From Hippophae tibetana (taxonomy: Eukaryota > Streptophyta > Magnoliopsida > Rosales > Elaeagnaceae), in NCBI GenBank assembly GCA_037013495.1, contig CM072810.1:35183843-35247842 (forward strand): DNA of 64,000 bases. Reading direction: 5' to 3'. Positions 60,594-64,000 of the stretch are shown piece by piece (within the stretch, counting starts at the first letter, position 1; the number at the start of each line of letters is the position of its first letter). Below the pieces are notes generated by a model. The model did no database searches and was not told the origin of the DNA. It saw only the letters and a program-made list of their open reading frames with translations. Both the position numbers and the translations under genes were made by a program.

Positions 60594-63535
60594 AAAGGTA
60601 ATCCGAGCTCTAAAATGATTATTTAAATGAATTTATAGTTGTATTTCTTCCAAGCAACATCAAACATTTTGGAGACCACTCATATAGGCATTTGAGCAAA
60701 AAACTAAATCTAGAACTATGCAGCTGAACAGAAATTTTGAACTCTATATCATGCAAGAGGATGAAACTTTGAACAAATTCTATGTAGGTTTTTCAATCAT
60801 TATCAACTCCTCGTACAATTTGGATGGACCTATTTGGAAAAAAAAGTAGATTGAGAAAATTGTTGTTAGCCTACATTATCATTTTCAAGAAAAAGATACC
60901 TTGCTTAAATCCATATAGAAGGCCTGTGAACTTACTGTTAAATAAATCAGTTGGGAAATTATTCGAACTGCATTATTTGTTACCAAGATGATAGCAATCC
61001 ACTTTCGTGGACGGAAAGAGCTTGACTTTATAGATATCAAGTATAGTGGTACGAGCGAAGCTATATTGACACAATTGTTAGAAATGATGAATCTAATACC
61101 AATGAAGATAAAATATCTATACTTTCCCATAGATTTACTAAATTTCTTAGATAGAATAAACCCGTTTTTAGGGATTTAAAAAAAAGGTAATCCAAGCTCT
61201 AAAATGATTATTTAAATGAATTTATAGTTCTATTTCTTCCAAGCGACTTCAAACATTTTGGAGACCACTCATATAGGCATTTGAGCAAAAAACTAAATCT
61301 AGAACTATGCAGCTGAACAGAAATTTTGAACTCTATATCATGCAAGAGGATGAAACTTTGAACAAATTCTATGTACGTTTTTCAATCATTATCAACTACT
61401 CGTACAATTTGGATGGACCTATTTGGAAAAAAAAGTAGATTGAGAAAATTGTTGTTAGCCTACATTATCATTTTCAAGAAAAAGATACCTTGCTTAAATC
61501 CATATAGAAGGCCTGTGAACTTGCTGTTAAATGAATCAGTTGGGAAATTATTCGAACTGCATTATTTGTTGCTAAGATGATATCAATCCACTTTCGCGGA
61601 TGGAAAGAGCTTGACTTTATAGACATCAAGTATAGTGGTATGAGCGAAGCTATTTTGACACAATTGTTAGAAATGATGAATCTAATACCAATGAAGAGAA
61701 AATATCTATACTTTCCCATAGATTTACTATATTTCGTAGAATGAATAAACCCGTTTTTAGGTATTTAAGACAAAGGTAATCTGAGCCCTAAAATGATTAT
61801 TTCAATAAATTTATAGTTGTATTTCTTCCAAGCGACTTCAAACATTGTGGACACCACTCATATAGGCATTTGAGCAAAAAACTAAATCTAGAACTATGCA
61901 GCTGAACAGAAATTTTGAACTCTATATCATGCAAGAGGATGAAACTTTGATCAAATTCTACGCAGGTTTTTCAATCATTATCAACTACTCGTACAATTTG
62001 GATGGACGTACTTGAAAAAAAGTAGATTGAGAAAATTGTTGTTAGCCTACATTATCATTTTCAAGAAAAAGATACCTTGCCTAAATCCATATAGAAGGCC
62101 TGTGAACCTACTGTTAAATGAATCAGTTGGGAAATTATTCGAACTGCATTATTTGTTGCCGAGATGATAGCAATCCACTTTCGTGGACGGAAAGAGCTTG
62201 ACTTTATAGACATCAAGTATAGTGGTATGAGCGAAGCTATATTGACACAATTGTTAGAAATGATGAATCTAATACCAATGAAGAGAAAATATCCATACTT
62301 TCCCATAGATTTACTAAATTTCATAGAAAGAATAAACCCGTTTTTAGGGATTTAAAAAAAAGGTAATCCGAGCTCTAAAATGATTATTTCAATGAATTTA
62401 TAGTTCTATTTCTTCCAAGCGACTTCAAACATTTTGGAGACCACTCATATAGGCATTTGAGCAAAAAACTAAATCTAGAACTATGCAGCTGAACATAAAT
62501 TTTGAACTCTATATCATGCAAGAGGATGAAACTTTGAACAAATTCTATGCAGGTTTTTCAATCATTATCAACTCCTCCTACAATTTGGATGGACCTATTT
62601 GGAAAAAAAAGTAGATTGAGAAAATTGTTGTTAGCCTACATTATCATTTTCAAGAAAAAGATACCTTGCTTAAATCCATACAGAAGGCCTGTGAACTTAC
62701 TGTTAAATGAATCAGTTGGGAAATTATTCGAACTGCATTATTTGTTGCCAAGATGATAGCAATCCACTTTCGCGGATGGAAAGAGCTTGACTTTATAGAC
62801 ATCAAGTATAGTGGTACGAGCGAAGCAATTTTGACACAATTGTTAGAATTGATGAATCTAATACCAATGAAGAGAAAATATCTATACTTTCATATAGATT
62901 TACTAAATTTCTTAGATAGAATAAACCCGTTTTTAGGGTTTTAAAAAAAAGGTAATCTGAGCTCTAAAATGATTATTTCAATGAATTTATTGTTGTATTT
63001 CTTCCAAGCGACTTCAAACATTGTGGAGACCACTCATATAGGCATTTGAGCAAAAAACTAAATCTAGAAATATATAGCTGAACAGAAATTTTGAACTCTA
63101 TATCATGCAAGAGGATGAAACTTTGAACAAATTCTATGCAGGTTTTTCAATCAATTTCAACTACCCATACAATTTGGATGGACCTATTTGGAAAAAACGT
63201 AGATTGAGAAAATTGTTGTTAGCCTACATTATCATTTTCAAGAATAAGATACCTTGCTTAAATCCATATAGAAGGCCTGTGAACTTACTGTTAAATGAAT
63301 CCGTTGGGAAATTAAGCGAACTGCATTATTTGTTACCAAGATGATAGCAATCCACTTTCGTGGACGGAAAGAGCATGACTTTATAGACATCAAGTATAGT
63401 GGTACGAGCGAAGCTATATTGACAAAATTGTTAGAAATGATGAATCTAATACCCATGAAGATAAAATATCTATACTTTCCCATAGATTTACTAAATTTCT
63501 TAGAAAGAATAAACCCGTTTTTAGGGTTCTAAAAA
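60594..63535. repeat. Block F part 2, five monomers
   Basis: Starts: 60594, 61183, 61772, 62359, 62948. The monomers from 60007, 60594 and 62948 share GTTACCAAGATG, GCTATATTGAC and GAAGATAAAATATC in their back halves. The 61772 monomer has CTTGCCTAAATCC, GAACCTACTG, GCCGAGATG and GGTATGAGCG, all repeated in the partial monomer at 63536 (offset 1764 bp), so another trimer period begins here. The AAAAACGTAGATTG variant at 57314, 59075 and 63196 links the 62948 monomer with the earlier trimers. Confidence 0.85.
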
Positions 63536-64000
63536 AAAGGTAATCCGAGCTCTAAAATGATTATTTCAATGAATTTATTGTTGTATTTCTTCCAAGCGAC
63601 TTCAAACATTTTGGAGACCACTCATATAGGCATTTGAGCAAAAAACTAAATCTAGAACTATGCAGCTGAACATAAATTTTGAACTCTATATCATGCAAGA
63701 GGATGAAACTTTGAACAAATTCTATGAAGGTTTTTCAATCATTATCAACTACCCGTACAATTTGGATGGACCTATTTGAAAAAAAGTAGATTGAGAAAAT
63801 TGTTGTTAGCCTACATTATCATTTTCAAGAAAAAGATACCTTGCCTAAATCCATATAGAAGGCCTGTGAACCTACTGTTAAATGAATCAGTTGGGAAATT
63901 ATTCGAACTGCATTATTTGTTGCCGAGATGATAGCAATCCACTTTCGTGGACGGAAAGAGCTTGACTTTATAGACATCAAGTATAGTGGTATGAGCGAAG
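63536..64000. repeat. Partial monomer cut by the right window edge (465 bp)
   Basis: The sequence matches the satellite up to the last base and follows the 61772 monomer (CTTGCCTAAATCC, GAACCTACTG, GCCGAGATG, GGTATGAGCG). Nothing suggests an array end, so the array very likely continues to the right. The left edge also opens at or near a monomer junction without flanking sequence. Confidence 0.95.

Larger units (their letters stand above)
1..64000. repeat. Satellite DNA array, 588-589 bp monomer, about 109 copies
   Basis: The same sequence recurs head to tail from the first base to the last. I located the junction motif AAAGGTAATCCGAG (or a near variant) at every monomer start: 1, 590, 1179, 1768, 2357, 2946, 3534, and so on to 63536. 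Spacing is almost always 588 or 589 bp, with extremes of 581 and 590. No monomer is inverted and no foreign sequence interrupts the array. A hand count of one monomer gives about 32% GC. Each monomer usually carries single copies of the palindromic hexamers GAGCTC, TCTAGA, CAGCTG, AGGCCT and CAATTG. Arrays of this size and order are typical of eukaryotic heterochromatin; a centromeric role is possible but not shown. The family is not one I recognise. Confidence 0.98.

Noticed and set aside
1-64000. CRISPR array or bacterial repeat region
   Set aside because: There is no short repeat with unique spacers; the entire 588-589 bp unit is repeated and varies as a whole.
1-64000. Ribosomal DNA spacer or tandem gene cluster
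   Set aside because: No rRNA, tRNA, 5S or histone-like sequence is visible in the monomer on either strand.
1-64000. Tandem mobile elements or element-derived repeats
   Set aside because: No terminal repeats, target-site duplications, recognisable transposase or reverse transcriptase motifs are seen; the head-to-tail periodicity is that of a satellite. A very old element origin cannot be excluded without a database search.

Overview
The whole 64 kb window is one head-to-tail satellite DNA array. The monomer is 588-589 bp (range about 581-590), roughly 32% GC by a hand count of one monomer. I count 108 complete monomers plus a 465-bp partial one at the right edge, all in the same orientation. 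I found no unique sequence, transposon insertion, RNA gene or credible protein-coding gene, and both window edges lie inside the array. Such an array points to eukaryotic heterochromatin (centromeric, pericentromeric, subtelomeric, or a B or sex chromosome). I do not recognise the family and cannot name the organism. Recurrent C-to-T and G-to-A differences at CpG sites suggest, by inference, a genome that methylates CpG.

Taking the monomer start at the motif AAAGGTAATCCGAG, the layout is: (A) 1-2356, a dimer present twice; (B) 2357-14722, nested tandem duplications of 4, 3 and 5 monomers (offsets 2355, 1767 and 2945 bp); (C) 14723-21776, a 6-monomer block of 3527 bp present twice and almost identical; (D) 21777-24719, five transitional or mosaic monomers; (E) 24720-51776, three versions of a long higher-order repeat of 12, 11 and 23 monomers, the last enlarged by local dimer amplification (three dimers at 38250-41780, six at 44135-51188); (F) 51777-64000, more diverged monomers with more small indels and with trimer duplications.

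The window reads as a record of satellite evolution. Unequal exchange created nested higher-order repeats, mosaic monomers mark exchange points, and the near-identical blocks mark the latest amplifications. Many 60-129 codon open frames recur on both strands. They are by-products of an AT-rich repeat: an A-tract that is 7 or 8 bases long and common in-frame stop changes break the plus-strand frames in many monomers. I therefore annotate no CDS.
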